Assembly (NCBI GenBank): GCA_965261195.1
Contig: OZ253455.1
Location: forward strand, 1,612,001 to 1,676,000
Direction of reading: 5' to 3'
DNA: 64,000 nucleotides
From: Bin87 sp965261195
Lineage (GTDB): Bacteria; Chloroflexota; Dehalococcoidia; Lucifugimonadales; UBA3495
The notes under the pieces are model-generated. The model was not told the DNA's origin. It did not search any database and saw nothing but the letters and a program-made list of their open reading frames with translations. Numbering within the stretch: position 1 is the first letter of the stretch; each line of letters opens with the position of its first letter. A program made the position numbers and the translations under genes. Below are positions 50,758-59,680 of the stretch, piece after piece.

Positions 50758-51201
50758 CTACCCAGCCTGACGCCGTTCTGAGATGGGCCGATGGGGGCTG
50801 GCCCGCCGCCGTCTTGACACGGTGACCCGTACCTGCGCCCGTCGCAGCGACGCGATGGCCTGCCCCAACTCTGCGTCGGACTCCCGGTTGGCGATACGCT
50901 GTTGAGCCTGTTCCATGGCCTGTTGAGCGCGCGCTTCGTCGATTTCGTCCACGTCCTCAGCGGCATCGGCCAGGATGGTGACGCGGTTGCCCAGCACCTC
51001 CATGTAACCGCCGCCCAACGCCAGGTAGGACTCTTCGCCGTCCGCGCGAACCATCAGCTCGCCCGGTTGGAGCACCGTCATCAACGGCGCGTGGCTGGGC
51101 AAGATGCCAAGTTGCCCGGCGACGCCCGGCGCAACCAGGGCGTCCACGTCGCCGGAGAATACTTCGCGTTCGGCGGTAATTATTTGCAGCTGCATGGGCA
51201 T
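50758..51201 (-). CDS. atpC: F-type ATP synthase subunit epsilon AtpC
   Basis: 147 aa. The beta-sandwich start MQLQIITAEREVFSGDVDALVAPGVAGQLGILPSHAPLM is typical, followed by YLALGGGYMEVLGNRVTILADAAE and the helical hairpin. The C-terminal about 20 residues (SRRRRASPHRPISERR) are an unusual basic extension. It is the last gene of the atp operon and couples the gamma shaft to regulation of the F1 head. Confidence 0.95.
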   Translation of the reverse strand: MPMQLQIITAEREVFSGDVDALVAPGVAGQLGILPSHAPLMTVLQPGELMVRADGEESYLALGGGYMEVLGNRVTILADAAEDVDEIDEARAQQAMEQAQQRIANRESDAELGQAIASLRRAQVRVTVSRRRRASPHRPISERRQAG

Positions 51202-51219
51202 CGAACCAACTCCTGAACG

Positions 51220-52617
51220 CTACGCTACCGCAGCTTGCATCTGCTGAGCTTTTTCAACCGCTTCTTCGATGGTGCCAACCATGTAGAACGCCTGCTCGGG
51301 CAGGTCATCGTGCTGGCCGTCCAGAATCTCGGCAAATCCACGCACGGTGTCGCGCAGGGCAACGTACTTGCCGGGCTGGTTGGTGAAGGTTTCGGCAACG
51401 AAGAAGGGCTGGGTCAGGAAGCGCTGAATCTTGCGGGCGCGGAATACCGCCTGGCGGTCATCGTCCGACAGTTCTTCGATTCCCAGAATAGCGATGATGT
51501 CCTGCAAGTCGCGGTAGCGCTGCAACACCTGCTGGACGCCGCGGGCCACCCGGTAATGCTCTTCGCCAACGATGCGCGGTTCCAGAATACGGGCGAAGGA
51601 CGCCAGCGGGTCAACCGCCGGATACAGGGCCTGCGCGGCCAGCGAGCGTTCCAGCGACACCACGGCGTCAAGGTGGCCGAAAGTGGTTACGATGCCAGGG
51701 TCGGTGTAGTCGTCCGCCGGCACGTAAATGGCCTGGAAGGAGGTGATGCTGCCGCTCTTGGTCGAAGTAATCCGTTCCTGCAACGCACCCATTTCGGTGC
51801 TCAACGTGGGCTGGTATCCCACTGCGGAAGGCATCCGTCCCAGCAACGCCGACACTTCCATGCCGGCCAGGATGTAGCGATAGATGTTGTCGATGAAGAG
51901 CAGCACATCCTGGTGCTCCTCTTCGCGGAAATACTCGGCCATGGTGAGGCCGGTCAAGCCGATGCGGGCGCGGACGCCGGGCGTTTCGTTCATCTGGCCG
52001 AAAACCAGCACAGTGCTGCCCAGCACGCCGGAATCCTGCATCTCATGCCACAGGTCATTGCCCTCGCGGGAGCGTTCGCCCACGCCGGCGAACACGGACA
52101 CGCCGCTATGCACGGCGCCAATGTTCCGGATGAGTTCCTGAATGATGACCGTTTTGCCCACGCCGGCGCCGCCGTAGGCTCCCACCTTGCCTCCCTTGGG
52201 GAACGGCGTAATCAGGTCGAACACCTTGATGCCGGTTTCCAGAATCTCCACGGTGGAACTCTGGTCGTCGAAGGCCGGCGGGGCTCGGTGGATGGGCCAG
52301 GTCTGGGCCGCTTCCACGGCGCCGAGATTGTCCAGCGGCGTACCGGTGACGTCGAACAGCCGGCCGAGAGTCTCCGGGCCAACGGGCACCGAAACCTGGG
52401 AGCCGGTGTCGGTTGCCTCGGTGCCGCGCGCCAGGCCGTCAGTAGTGCCCAACGCCAGGCAGCGTACCCAGTGGTTGCCGATGTGCTGCTGCACTTCAAG
52501 CACCAAACGTTCGCCGGAGTTGTTTACCTCCAGCGCATCGAACAAATTGGGGAGCTGGTCGGCGGGGAACTCTACGTCCACCACCGTACCGATAACTTGG
52601 GCAATTTTACCGGGCAT
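51220..52617 (-). CDS. atpD: F-type ATP synthase subunit beta AtpD
   Basis: 465 aa. Walker A GGAGVGKTVIIQEL, the catalytic Glu block GVGERSREGNDLWHEM, Walker B VLLFIDNIYRY, and the catalytic-interface segment ALQERITSTKSGSITSFQAIYVPADDYTDP. Full length. It holds the catalytic sites of F1. It lies 18 nt before atpC and is separated from atpG by the accessory gene at 52660-53064. Confidence 0.98.
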   Translation of the reverse strand: MPGKIAQVIGTVVDVEFPADQLPNLFDALEVNNSGERLVLEVQQHIGNHWVRCLALGTTDGLARGTEATDTGSQVSVPVGPETLGRLFDVTGTPLDNLGAVEAAQTWPIHRAPPAFDDQSSTVEILETGIKVFDLITPFPKGGKVGAYGGAGVGKTVIIQELIRNIGAVHSGVSVFAGVGERSREGNDLWHEMQDSGVLGSTVLVFGQMNETPGVRARIGLTGLTMAEYFREEEHQDVLLFIDNIYRYILAGMEVSALLGRMPSAVGYQPTLSTEMGALQERITSTKSGSITSFQAIYVPADDYTDPGIVTTFGHLDAVVSLERSLAAQALYPAVDPLASFARILEPRIVGEEHYRVARGVQQVLQRYRDLQDIIAILGIEELSDDDRQAVFRARKIQRFLTQPFFVAETFTNQPGKYVALRDTVRGFAEILDGQHDDLPEQAFYMVGTIEEAVEKAQQMQAAVA

Positions 52618-52659
52618 TTTGTGTGTCCTCTCCGGGTGTTTTAGAAAGCAAGGAGCAAT

Positions 52660-53064
52660 TTAAGGAACCATATTGGTGGGTTGCCGATCGGGAGGCGGCT
52701 CGTTAAAGGACTGACCATTGGCTTCGGCCTCTAACCGCCTTTGATTCCATTCGGCCCAAGCCTTATTGGCGGCCGCTATTCCCTCGGCCCGACCTTGGGC
52801 CAGACCCTCGGTACGAGCTTTTCTTTTAAGGAGCGCTCCTAGAACCATATTGAGTACCTCTGCCAAAGCCAGGGAAAGCAATCCGTGGGGGATGAGCCCC
52901 TGCTCCAGTATGCTGAGTGCTACTGTAGGAACATCATACCAAGCGGTTTCCAGAACGGCTATCTGCTTATGGGCTTCCAGCGCAACACGTCCGGCAGCAG
53001 TAGTACCGTAAGTGAGTAGAAACCACCGATATAGCTCGGCGGGTATATCGCCAAAAGAAAGCAT
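52660..53064 (-). CDS. Unknown small protein inserted in the atp operon
   Basis: 134 aa. FGDIPAELYRWFLLTYGTTAAGRVALEAHKQIAVLETAWYDVPTVALSILEQGL, a hydrophobic/amphipathic middle (LIPHGLLSLALAEVLNMVLGALL), then RTEGLAQGRAEGIAAANKAWAEWNQRRLEAEANGQSFNEPPP. I do not assign a function; the Gly-x-x-EG repeat and W-x-RR...PFNEPPP-like tail recall small hypothetical proteins that accompany mobile or Uma2-rich loci. It lies between atpG and atpD on the same strand, where the standard operon has nothing. Confidence 0.65.
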   Translation of the reverse strand: MLSFGDIPAELYRWFLLTYGTTAAGRVALEAHKQIAVLETAWYDVPTVALSILEQGLIPHGLLSLALAEVLNMVLGALLKRKARTEGLAQGRAEGIAAANKAWAEWNQRRLEAEANGQSFNEPPPDRQPTNMVP

Positions 53065-53089
53065 TCAGTCCTGCCAATACTGCCGGACC

Positions 53090-53953
53090 CTATCCCTCCA
53101 TCGCCACCTGGCCGCCAATCAGGTCCAGCAACTCGTTGGTGATGCTGTCCTGGCGCAGCTTGTTCATTACCAGCGTCAGGTCGGAGGAGAGTTGGCTGGC
53201 GTTGTCGGTGGCGTTGCGCATGGCAACCATGCGTGCCGACTGCTCGCTGGCGATGCTCTCCAGGATTCCGTGGTAAATCTGCATTTCCACAAACTGGGGC
53301 AGCAGCGAACTCAGTACCGTTGCCGCGTCCGGTTCGTAAATGTAGCCCACCCGCTGGGTACTGTCCAACTCCGCCGGCACCACCGGCAAGATGCGTTCCA
53401 TCACCGGCGCCTGCTGCACCGTGGAGACGAATCGCATATACGACAGGTACACCTCGTCAACCTCCCCAGCCGAGTAATCGTCGATAACCAGGCGGGAAAT
53501 GGCGGTGGTGTCGGCCAGCGAAACCCGGTCTCCCAGGTCGGTAAATACGGCCTGTACTCCCTGAGTGTAACGCACCAGGAAGTCCCGGCCTTTGCGACCC
53601 ACCACAATGCTCCGCACCGGGGGATCGCTGTCCAGAATGAACTGGGCGACCCGCCGGTTGATGGTGGAGTGCATACCCCCGGCCAGTCCGCGGTCCGGCG
53701 TGACGACTACCAACGCGATACGGTTGACCGGTCGCACCTGCAACAGCGCATGGGCAGCGTCTTCATCGCCGGCAGGTTGAGCGGCCAGCTCGGCGATCAC
53801 TTCGTGAATTTTTTCGGCGTAGGGCCGTCCTTCGGTAACCGCCTGCTGCGCCCGCCGCATCTTGGACGCCGCAATCAACGACATGGCATTGGTAACCTTG
53901 CCGGTATTTTCGACGCTCCGGATGCGCCGCCGTATGTCTCTAACGCTGGGCAT
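53090..53953 (-). CDS. atpG: F-type ATP synthase subunit gamma AtpG
   Basis: 287 aa. N-terminal helix DIRRRIRSVENTGKVTNAMSLIAASKMRRAQQAV and C-terminal helix RNATDNASQLSSDLTLVMNKLRQDSITNELLDLIGG form the rotating coiled coil; DRGLAGGMHSTINRRV is the conserved mid block (usually GDRGLCGxxN). It connects the c-ring to the catalytic head. Normal length. A half copy of the GTCATTGCGAG repeat lies between it and atpA. Confidence 0.96.
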   Translation of the reverse strand: MPSVRDIRRRIRSVENTGKVTNAMSLIAASKMRRAQQAVTEGRPYAEKIHEVIAELAAQPAGDEDAAHALLQVRPVNRIALVVVTPDRGLAGGMHSTINRRVAQFILDSDPPVRSIVVGRKGRDFLVRYTQGVQAVFTDLGDRVSLADTTAISRLVIDDYSAGEVDEVYLSYMRFVSTVQQAPVMERILPVVPAELDSTQRVGYIYEPDAATVLSSLLPQFVEMQIYHGILESIASEQSARMVAMRNATDNASQLSSDLTLVMNKLRQDSITNELLDLIGGQVAMEG

Positions 53954-54027
53954 AACGCCTCATTCTGTTTTTAACTGTCATTGCGAGCGTAGCGTGGCAA
54001 TCTCGGTGCGGAACTGTGCGCCCCTGA

Positions 54028-55542
54028 CTAACTAAACGTCGGCTTGAATTCGTTAATCGCTGCCGTGAGCCGCTCTTTCAATTCATCGGACAAGCTGCCA
54101 GCTTCGGTGATGGCTTGGCCAATGGCAGGGTGCGTCGCATTCAGGTGTCGCAGCAACTGTTCCTCAAAGGAGCCAACCCGCTCCAGCAGGATGTCTTGCA
54201 TCAGACCGGAGTTCACTGCGAACAGGATCATTACTTGGTCGGCAATGCTGAGGGGGTGGTACTGACCCTGCTTCAGCGCCTCGGTCGCCAGCTGGCCGCG
54301 GGCCAACTGATCCCGGGTTGCGGCGTCCAGGTCGCCGGTGCCGAACTGCGCGAAGGTAGCCAGTTCCCGGTACTGTGCCAAGTCCTGACGCAGGCTGCCA
54401 GCCACCTGCCGGTCCCGCATCGACCGGGTCTGGGCCGCGCCGCCCACTCGGGAAACCGACAAACCCACGTTGATGGCCGGCCGGATACCCACGTTGAACA
54501 GTTCCGGCTCCAGGTAAATCTGGCCGTCGGTAATGGAGATGACGTTGGTTGGGATGTACGCGGACACGTCGCCGGCCTGCGTCTCGATGATGGGCAAGGC
54601 CGTAATCGACCCCCCGCCATGGTCATCGTCCATCCGGGCAGCTCGTTCCAGCAAGCGGCTGTGCAGGTAGAATACGTCGCCCGGGTAAGCCTCGCGGCCG
54701 GCGGGCCGGCGCAGCAGCAGCGACATCTGACGGTAGGCCCAGGCGTGCTTGGTCAGGTCATCGTAAACGATGAGCACGTCCTTACCCTCTTCCATAAAAG
54801 CCTCGCCCATGGCGCAGCCGGCATAGGGCGCAATGAATTGCAAAGGCGCGGAATCGGCGGAGCCGGCGGTAACCACAATGGTGTGATCCATAGCGCCGTT
54901 TTCTTCCAGGATACCGACCACCTGCGAAACCTTGCCCTGCTTCTGGCCGATGGCCACGTAAATGCAGATCAGGTCGGTTTCGCGCTGGTTGATGATGGTG
55001 TCGATGGCGATGGCCGTTTTGCCGGTGGAGCGGTCGCCGATAATCAGTTCCCGCTGGCCGCGGCCAATGGGAATCATGGCGTCAATGGCCTTGATGCCGG
55101 TCTGTACCGGGGTATCAACCGACTTGCGAACCACCACGTTGGGAGCCGTGCGCTCTACGGGCATGGTGCGATTGCTGGCAATGGGCCCTTTGCCGTCCAG
55201 CGCGCGACCCAACGGATCCACCACGCGGCCCAGGAGCGCATCGCCGACGGGGACCTCAATGATCTGCCCGGTGGCTCTGACCCGGTCGCCCTCTTTCACG
55301 GCGTTGGGGTCGCCGAGGATGGCGGCGCCGACCACGTCGGCCTCCAGATTGAGCGCCAGGCCGCGCACATCGTTGCCAAAGTCCAGTAGCTCATTGGAAC
55401 GCACGTTTTGCAGGCCCTGGATGCTGGCAATACCGTCGCCGACCTGCAACACCGTGCCCACGTCTACGAGGGTCAGGTCGCCGCCGAACTCCTCGATCTG
55501 TCGTTTGATGAGTGATACTAGATCTTGTCCACTGACTGCCAT
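54028..55542 (-). CDS. atpA: F-type ATP synthase subunit alpha AtpA
   Basis: 504 aa. The beta-barrel domain with VGTVLQVGDGIASIQGL, P-loop GDRSTGKTAIAID, DDLTKHAWAYRQMSLLLRRPAGREAYPGDVFYLHSRLLERA, and ITDGQIYLEPELFNVGIRPAINVGLSVSRVGGAAQ with the alpha-subunit Arg finger (SVSRVG). Non-catalytic nucleotide sites. Standard length and position between atpH and atpG. Confidence 0.98.
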   Translation of the reverse strand: MAVSGQDLVSLIKRQIEEFGGDLTLVDVGTVLQVGDGIASIQGLQNVRSNELLDFGNDVRGLALNLEADVVGAAILGDPNAVKEGDRVRATGQIIEVPVGDALLGRVVDPLGRALDGKGPIASNRTMPVERTAPNVVVRKSVDTPVQTGIKAIDAMIPIGRGQRELIIGDRSTGKTAIAIDTIINQRETDLICIYVAIGQKQGKVSQVVGILEENGAMDHTIVVTAGSADSAPLQFIAPYAGCAMGEAFMEEGKDVLIVYDDLTKHAWAYRQMSLLLRRPAGREAYPGDVFYLHSRLLERAARMDDDHGGGSITALPIIETQAGDVSAYIPTNVISITDGQIYLEPELFNVGIRPAINVGLSVSRVGGAAQTRSMRDRQVAGSLRQDLAQYRELATFAQFGTGDLDAATRDQLARGQLATEALKQGQYHPLSIADQVMILFAVNSGLMQDILLERVGSFEEQLLRHLNATHPAIGQAITEAGSLSDELKERLTAAINEFKPTFS

Positions 55543-55640
55543 CGGCGAGTCTCCTTGTGTCCTGCGTTACCGTTTACAGAGAGTTTGCATCGTGTCGTTG
55601 CGAGCGCGGCGTGGCAAGCTCGCAAGGCGATGTATCGAAA

Positions 55641-56180
55641 TCACGCCGCCTGAGCGCGCACGTTGTGGCGCAGGCGATCCAGTGCGGAGCTGGTACTGCC
55701 GTCGAGCAGCTGGTCGCCAATCTGGATAACCAGGCCACCCAGGATATTCTCGTCGACCCGGGCGGTAACCACGACTTCCTTTCCGGTGAGAGCAGCCGCA
55801 AACCGGGAAATGCGATCCAGTTCGGCTTCCTCCAGGGGCACTGCCGCGGTAACTTCCACCCGTTGCCGTCCCAGATGTTCGTCCAGGAGGGCAGTGTAGG
55901 CAGCCTGTACGTCCGCCATGGCGTCCACACCGTTTCGGCTCACCAAAAGCGATACCATGTTGCGTACCAGCGGATGGACTTGGGCCAGCACTGATTCGAT
56001 GGCGGTTACCTTACGCTCCGCCGAAATTTCGGCGTGTTTAAGGAACAGCGCGAACTCGTCGTCCTGGAGCACATCGGACGCCAGATGCAAGTCCTGGTCC
56101 CACTCCTCCACGAGCCCGTGCTCCAGAGCCAACTCGAAGCTGGCCTGTGCGTAGCGTTGCCCCGACAATCGTTTTGCCAC
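55641..56180 (-). CDS. atpH: F-type ATP synthase subunit delta AtpH
   Basis: 179 aa from a GTG at 56180 that has AGGGAGG upstream; the protein then begins MAKRLSGQRYAQASFELALEHG, the normal start of delta. A longer frame to 56300 is rejected. The C-terminal domain has AVPLEEAELDRISRFAAALTGKEVVVTARVDENILGGLVIQIGDQLLDGS. It clamps the b-stalk to the alpha subunits. The 180-bp gap to atpF has no coding signal. Confidence 0.95.
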   Translation of the reverse strand: MAKRLSGQRYAQASFELALEHGLVEEWDQDLHLASDVLQDDEFALFLKHAEISAERKVTAIESVLAQVHPLVRNMVSLLVSRNGVDAMADVQAAYTALLDEHLGRQRVEVTAAVPLEEAELDRISRFAAALTGKEVVVTARVDENILGGLVIQIGDQLLDGSTSSALDRLRHNVRAQAA

Positions 56181-56360
56181 GGCTGTGCTGCCTCCCTGTC
56201 CTGATTCCTGATGTAACCCGGCGCTGCGTAACCGTTTGCCGCGTAACCTTTGTTTCCCTGGCCGGTGTTTTCTGGCCGTTTGCTGCGTCGCCGGCGCCAC
56301 CGGCGATAACCCGTCGGTACGGGCACCTGGTCGCCGGTGGGCGTTTTGACGATAGCCCGT

Positions 56361-56864
56361 CTAGCTGCGGCGGAGCGCCTGCTCGCCTTCTGCCAGTACC
56401 TGATCAATGATTTCCTGATGGGCCTGCCGGTCCACCGTGCGGCGAATAATCCGCTCGGCGGCAGTGATGGCCAGGTCGCCGAACGCGGCGCGAACCTCGT
56501 TGATGGCAGCGTCGCGCTCACGACCAATATCAGCCTGAGCCCGCTCGGTGAAGTCCACGGCGGCCTGCCGCGCACGGGCCATCTCTTCGTCGCGAAAACG
56601 GTCGGCGGCTTCCCGCGCCTGATCCAGCAGACGTTGTCCTTCACGGCGGGCTGCGTTCAGCTCCTCTTCGATTTCGGAGCGGGACGAAGCCACTTCCTCG
56701 CGGGCGCGGTCGGCGGCGGCCAGGCTGTCGCGGATGGTTTCAATCCGCCCGTCGATTGCGTTTAGCAAAGGACGGTAGGCAAATACGGCCAGCAATACCA
56801 GCAGAGCAATGTAGTTGATCAGATAACTGATCAGGGAGGGCACATTCAAGCCCAGTTCTGCCAT
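56361..56864 (-). CDS. atpF: F-type ATP synthase subunit b AtpF
   Basis: 167 aa. One N-terminal membrane helix (SLISYLINYIALLVLLAVFAY, about residues 11-31) followed by a long charged right-handed coiled coil with ARREGQRLLDQAREAADRFRDEEMARARQAAVDF. It forms the peripheral stalk as a dimer. It lies 4 nt after atpE on the same strand. Confidence 0.95.
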   Translation of the reverse strand: MAELGLNVPSLISYLINYIALLVLLAVFAYRPLLNAIDGRIETIRDSLAAADRAREEVASSRSEIEEELNAARREGQRLLDQAREAADRFRDEEMARARQAAVDFTERAQADIGRERDAAINEVRAAFGDLAITAAERIIRRTVDRQAHQEIIDQVLAEGEQALRRS

Positions 56865-56868
56865 GTTG

Positions 56869-57156
56869 CTACACCACCACGAAGAGCAGGATTACGGCCA
56901 CGATGAGCGAGTAAATGCCCAACGCTTCCGCGAAGGCAATCGCCAGAATCATGTTGGTGGTAACGGCGCCGGCGGCTTCGGGGTTGCGCCCGATTGCGCC
57001 CATGGCTCCCGCGCCCAGGATGCCGATGCCAACACCGGGGCCAATGACGCCGATGCCGATGGCCAAACCCGCCGCCAGGAACCTGGCTCCATCGTTGGAC
57101 AATGCCTGCGCGCCCACCGACAGCAGTGTCATGATCATTGAGAGGTCGATTGCCAT
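56869..57156 (-). CDS. atpE: F-type ATP synthase subunit c AtpE
   Basis: 95 aa from the ATG at 57156 with GGAGG upstream; a longer frame to 57228 is rejected. Two membrane helices: the first with the glycine motif AAGLAIGIGVIGPGVGIGILGAGA, the loop RNPEA and the second with the ion-binding Glu in ILAIAFAEALGIYSL. The residues after the Glu (AL rather than S/T) and no Gln in helix 1 favour a proton-type ring. It has about 15 more N-terminal residues than the shortest c subunits. Confidence 0.96.
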   Translation of the reverse strand: MAIDLSMIMTLLSVGAQALSNDGARFLAAGLAIGIGVIGPGVGIGILGAGAMGAIGRNPEAAGAVTTNMILAIAFAEALGIYSLIVAVILLFVVV

Positions 57157-57282
57157 TGTTGAGTTTCCTCCGTATCGAATGTGGCCCGGTTGAATGTGGC
57201 CCTGATTTTGCTCGCTCCGCAACCGCACTCAGTGCGCGGGAGCGGGGGATTCCCGATTGTTTTTGCTTGCCCTGCTCGCCGG

Positions 57283-58332
57283 TTAGTGCTCCTCGTGGCT
57301 AACTGCCACCGACAGGAATACCAGCGTCAGGCCGGCGAAGATAACCGACTGGATCAGCCCCACCAGCAGTTCGAGTCCGAACACGAACTGGGTTGCCACG
57401 AAGGGCACCAGGAAGGTAATCATCACCACCAGAATTTCACCGGCGGTCATGTTTCCGAACAGCCGGAAGGTGAACGACACAATCCGCACGAACTCGGAAA
57501 TCAGCTCCAGAAAACCAACCATCACGTTGATCAGGCCCGATGGCCGCCCGCGCAGAATATCGCCAAAGGCGAAGAACTTCTTCAGGTAGCCGAAGTTGTG
57601 CGCCCGGAACCCCCAGTATTCAACGAACACGAAGGAAATCAGCGCCAACGCCAGCGGCATATTCAGGTCAGTGCCGGCCGGCCGCAGCAGGTGGGCCTCG
57701 ATTACAAACCCGTGCTCGCCGGCAGCGCCAAAGCCAATGGCCTGGTAAATCGGTATCAGGAAGATGGCCAGCCAGGCGTTGAACAGCACGAAGAAGAAAA
57801 TGGTAGCCACCACCGGGAATGCCTTGCGCGCCATCTCCGGCCCCAAAACCCCGGTGGCGAAGTTAAGCACCATCTCGAACAGCATCTCGACCAGCGCCTG
57901 CAACCGGCCCGGTACAACCTTGGGCTGCCGCGCTCCGCCGACAAAGAACACCAGCATCACGATACTGACCAGCCAGGCCGATATCAGCGTGTTGGTGATG
58001 GCGATGTCCATGACCCCCAGGGGTTCACCGTGATGTTCCTCGGCGCCAGCGTTGGCCGAGGCCTCGCCATGGCCGGCGTCGGCTGATTCGGCCTCGCCGT
58101 GGCCGGCGCTATTGCTGGCTTGCTCAGTTGATATTTCCAGGTCCAGAGCGGAATAGCGGGCCTCTTTCGGGAAAATCGGTTGGGGTGGCAGATGAATCTC
58201 GGGTCGGGGCACGAACGGCTGGCCGGATTCACCGCCGAACATCCGCGAGCCGACGGCTCCAACGACAAAGCCGACAATGAGCAGTACGCCCATGCCGATG
58301 CCAAAGAGCATTAGCATTCGATTACGTGACAC
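57283..58332 (-). CDS. atpB: F-type ATP synthase subunit a AtpB with long N-terminal extension
   Basis: 349 aa, about 80-100 longer than typical. The essential Arg is in FTFRLFGNMTAGEILVV, followed by VLGLELLVGLIQSVIFA-like helix (here VFGLELLVGLIQSVIFAGLTLVFL). After a first hydrophobic helix (about 6-28) comes a hydrophilic segment (30-105) rich in Glu, His and Ala (EAESADAGHGEASANAGAEEHHGE). It forms the proton path with the c-ring. It is the second gene of the operon, after atpI. Confidence 0.95.
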   Translation of the reverse strand: MSRNRMLMLFGIGMGVLLIVGFVVGAVGSRMFGGESGQPFVPRPEIHLPPQPIFPKEARYSALDLEISTEQASNSAGHGEAESADAGHGEASANAGAEEHHGEPLGVMDIAITNTLISAWLVSIVMLVFFVGGARQPKVVPGRLQALVEMLFEMVLNFATGVLGPEMARKAFPVVATIFFFVLFNAWLAIFLIPIYQAIGFGAAGEHGFVIEAHLLRPAGTDLNMPLALALISFVFVEYWGFRAHNFGYLKKFFAFGDILRGRPSGLINVMVGFLELISEFVRIVSFTFRLFGNMTAGEILVVMITFLVPFVATQFVFGLELLVGLIQSVIFAGLTLVFLSVAVSHEEH

Positions 58333-58334
58333 GA

Positions 58335-58607
58335 CTAGTTGATGCCTCCGTCGTTATCGCCCGGCGCGTCCCGTCGTCGTGACGACGGAGGCGGCGGGTT
58401 GGAACCGTAGATAGCCCGCAAAACCATCCGGTACACGCCGTAAAAGGCGACTACGCTGCCCAGCACTGTTCCCAACAGCACCAGCAACGCTACCTGACCG
58501 GTTAGCTTCCCCAGCCATACGCCTCCAATAATCCCCAGCACAATACAGATGGCAACATACCAACCTAATCCAGTGAGCCGCAGGGCGACGGGAAGCCAGG
58601 ACGGCAT
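58335..58607 (-). CDS. atpI: AtpI/AtpZ-like ATP synthase accessory membrane protein
   Basis: 90 aa with two membrane helices (GWYVAICIVLGIIGGVWLG and ALLVLLGTVLGSVVAFYGVYRMV) joined by the KLTG turn, and a Pro/Arg-rich hydrophilic tail. AtpI/AtpZ proteins precede the atp structural genes in many bacteria and help c-ring assembly or Mg/Ca supply. It starts the operon, 2 nt before atpB. Confidence 0.87.
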   Translation of the reverse strand: MPSWLPVALRLTGLGWYVAICIVLGIIGGVWLGKLTGQVALLVLLGTVLGSVVAFYGVYRMVLRAIYGSNPPPPSSRRRDAPGDNDGGIN

Positions 58608-58710
58608 GAGCGTTCACAAACGAACCTGTTGACAGGCGGCGAAAATAGTAGCATCGGTTTTCGGGCGTGTCAATGCGTATAATATCCAAATACGTAATCC
58701 GACAACGAAA

Positions 58711-58739
58711 ACGCCCCGCCAGTTCTGGTATCGGGGCGT
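58711..58739 (-). terminator. Intrinsic terminator after the bifunctional nuclease gene
   Basis: On the minus strand ACGCCCCG (58739-58732) pairs with CGGGGCGT (58718-58711), followed by TTTC. It separates the nuclease gene at 58778 from the atp operon, so the atp promoter must lie downstream of it, between about 58608 and 58710. Confidence 0.7.
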
Positions 58740-58777
58740 ATTATCCATCGTCAAGAGGGTGTTCAGCGCAACTCCAT

Positions 58778-59332
58778 CTACTTGCGCTCGAAGTCTTCCA
58801 TATCCAACTCGTTAATCAGGTCGGTGAAGGCAGACAACTTTTGCAATTCTTCCTCGGTTACGTTGGCCTCGGCATCTTCAGTTGCGGCGCTTTCGGGCGC
58901 CAAAGGCTGTCCGGTATCCTGATCCATGGAGATTGCTGCTTTGTCCATCACTGCATCGGCAACGTAGATGGGAACTTCGGCGCGCACGGCCACGGCCATG
59001 GCGTCGCTGGGCCGGGAGTCAATTTCGTGGGTCTGGTCGCCGACTCGGATAACCACCTTGGCGTAAAAGGTTTCGTTCTCCAGGTCGTTCACCAGGATGT
59101 GCTCGAAGGAACCGCCCACCGACTTCACCAGGTCAACCAGCAGGTCGTGGGTCAATGGCCTGGGAACGGTCATTCCCTGCATCTTCACGGCAATGGCTTC
59201 GGCTTCGGTGGGGCCAATCCAGATGAGCAGGAAGAGGTTGGTTTCCAGTTCCTTCAGAACCACCACCCGTTGGTAATTCATCTGGCTGATCCGGATGCTG
59301 TCAATTACCAGTTCACGCATATCTAGCTGCAT
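58778..59332 (-). CDS. Bifunctional nuclease family protein (DUF151)
   Basis: 184 aa from the ATG at 59332, which has GGGAG close upstream; a start at 59320 is also possible. ELVIDSIRISQMNYQRVVVLKELETNLFLLIWIGPTEAEAIAV, THDLLVDLVKSVGGSFEHILVNDLENETFYAKVVIRVG and IDSRPSDAMAVAVRAEVPIYVADAVMDKAAI are the DUF151 core, with the SRPSDAxAxA motif. Related plant and bacterial proteins have been reported to have RNase and DNase activity. The C-terminus carries a short acidic helix. Confidence 0.92.
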   Translation of the reverse strand: MQLDMRELVIDSIRISQMNYQRVVVLKELETNLFLLIWIGPTEAEAIAVKMQGMTVPRPLTHDLLVDLVKSVGGSFEHILVNDLENETFYAKVVIRVGDQTHEIDSRPSDAMAVAVRAEVPIYVADAVMDKAAISMDQDTGQPLAPESAATEDAEANVTEEELQKLSAFTDLINELDMEDFERK

Positions 59333-59680
59333 CACTCCCAGTGACCGCGTCCGCACAATGGTTGAGACGGGCCTGTAACAGAACCCGCCAATTGGCTTGA
59401 ACAATTCTACACCCACTGGTAAGGGGTTGCAACCACGAACTACGCGTCACACCAGGGTCTTTCGATTCACCCTCGCCCCTGGTGGGAGAGGGCTGGGTGA
59501 GGGGTATAGCCTGCCGTGGGATATTTCCCTTCCTTACATTTTCACCCTCACCCTAACCCTCTCTCATCAAGGGAGAGGGTATTTCTTGGAAAGTCGAACC
59601 ATCCGCTCCTCGCAACGACGTATGACTTACGTATTGGCGTGCGTTACGCATTGGTGTGAGCCGATTTCAGCGGAGCGCGC
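59333..59680. other. Gene-free gap with two opposed palindromic repeats
   Basis: 348 bp between minus-strand genes. It contains two hairpins of the CCCTCACCC / GGGAGAGGG family in opposite orientation (about 59468-59503 and 59543-59580). No coding signal or clear promoter was seen. Confidence 0.75.
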
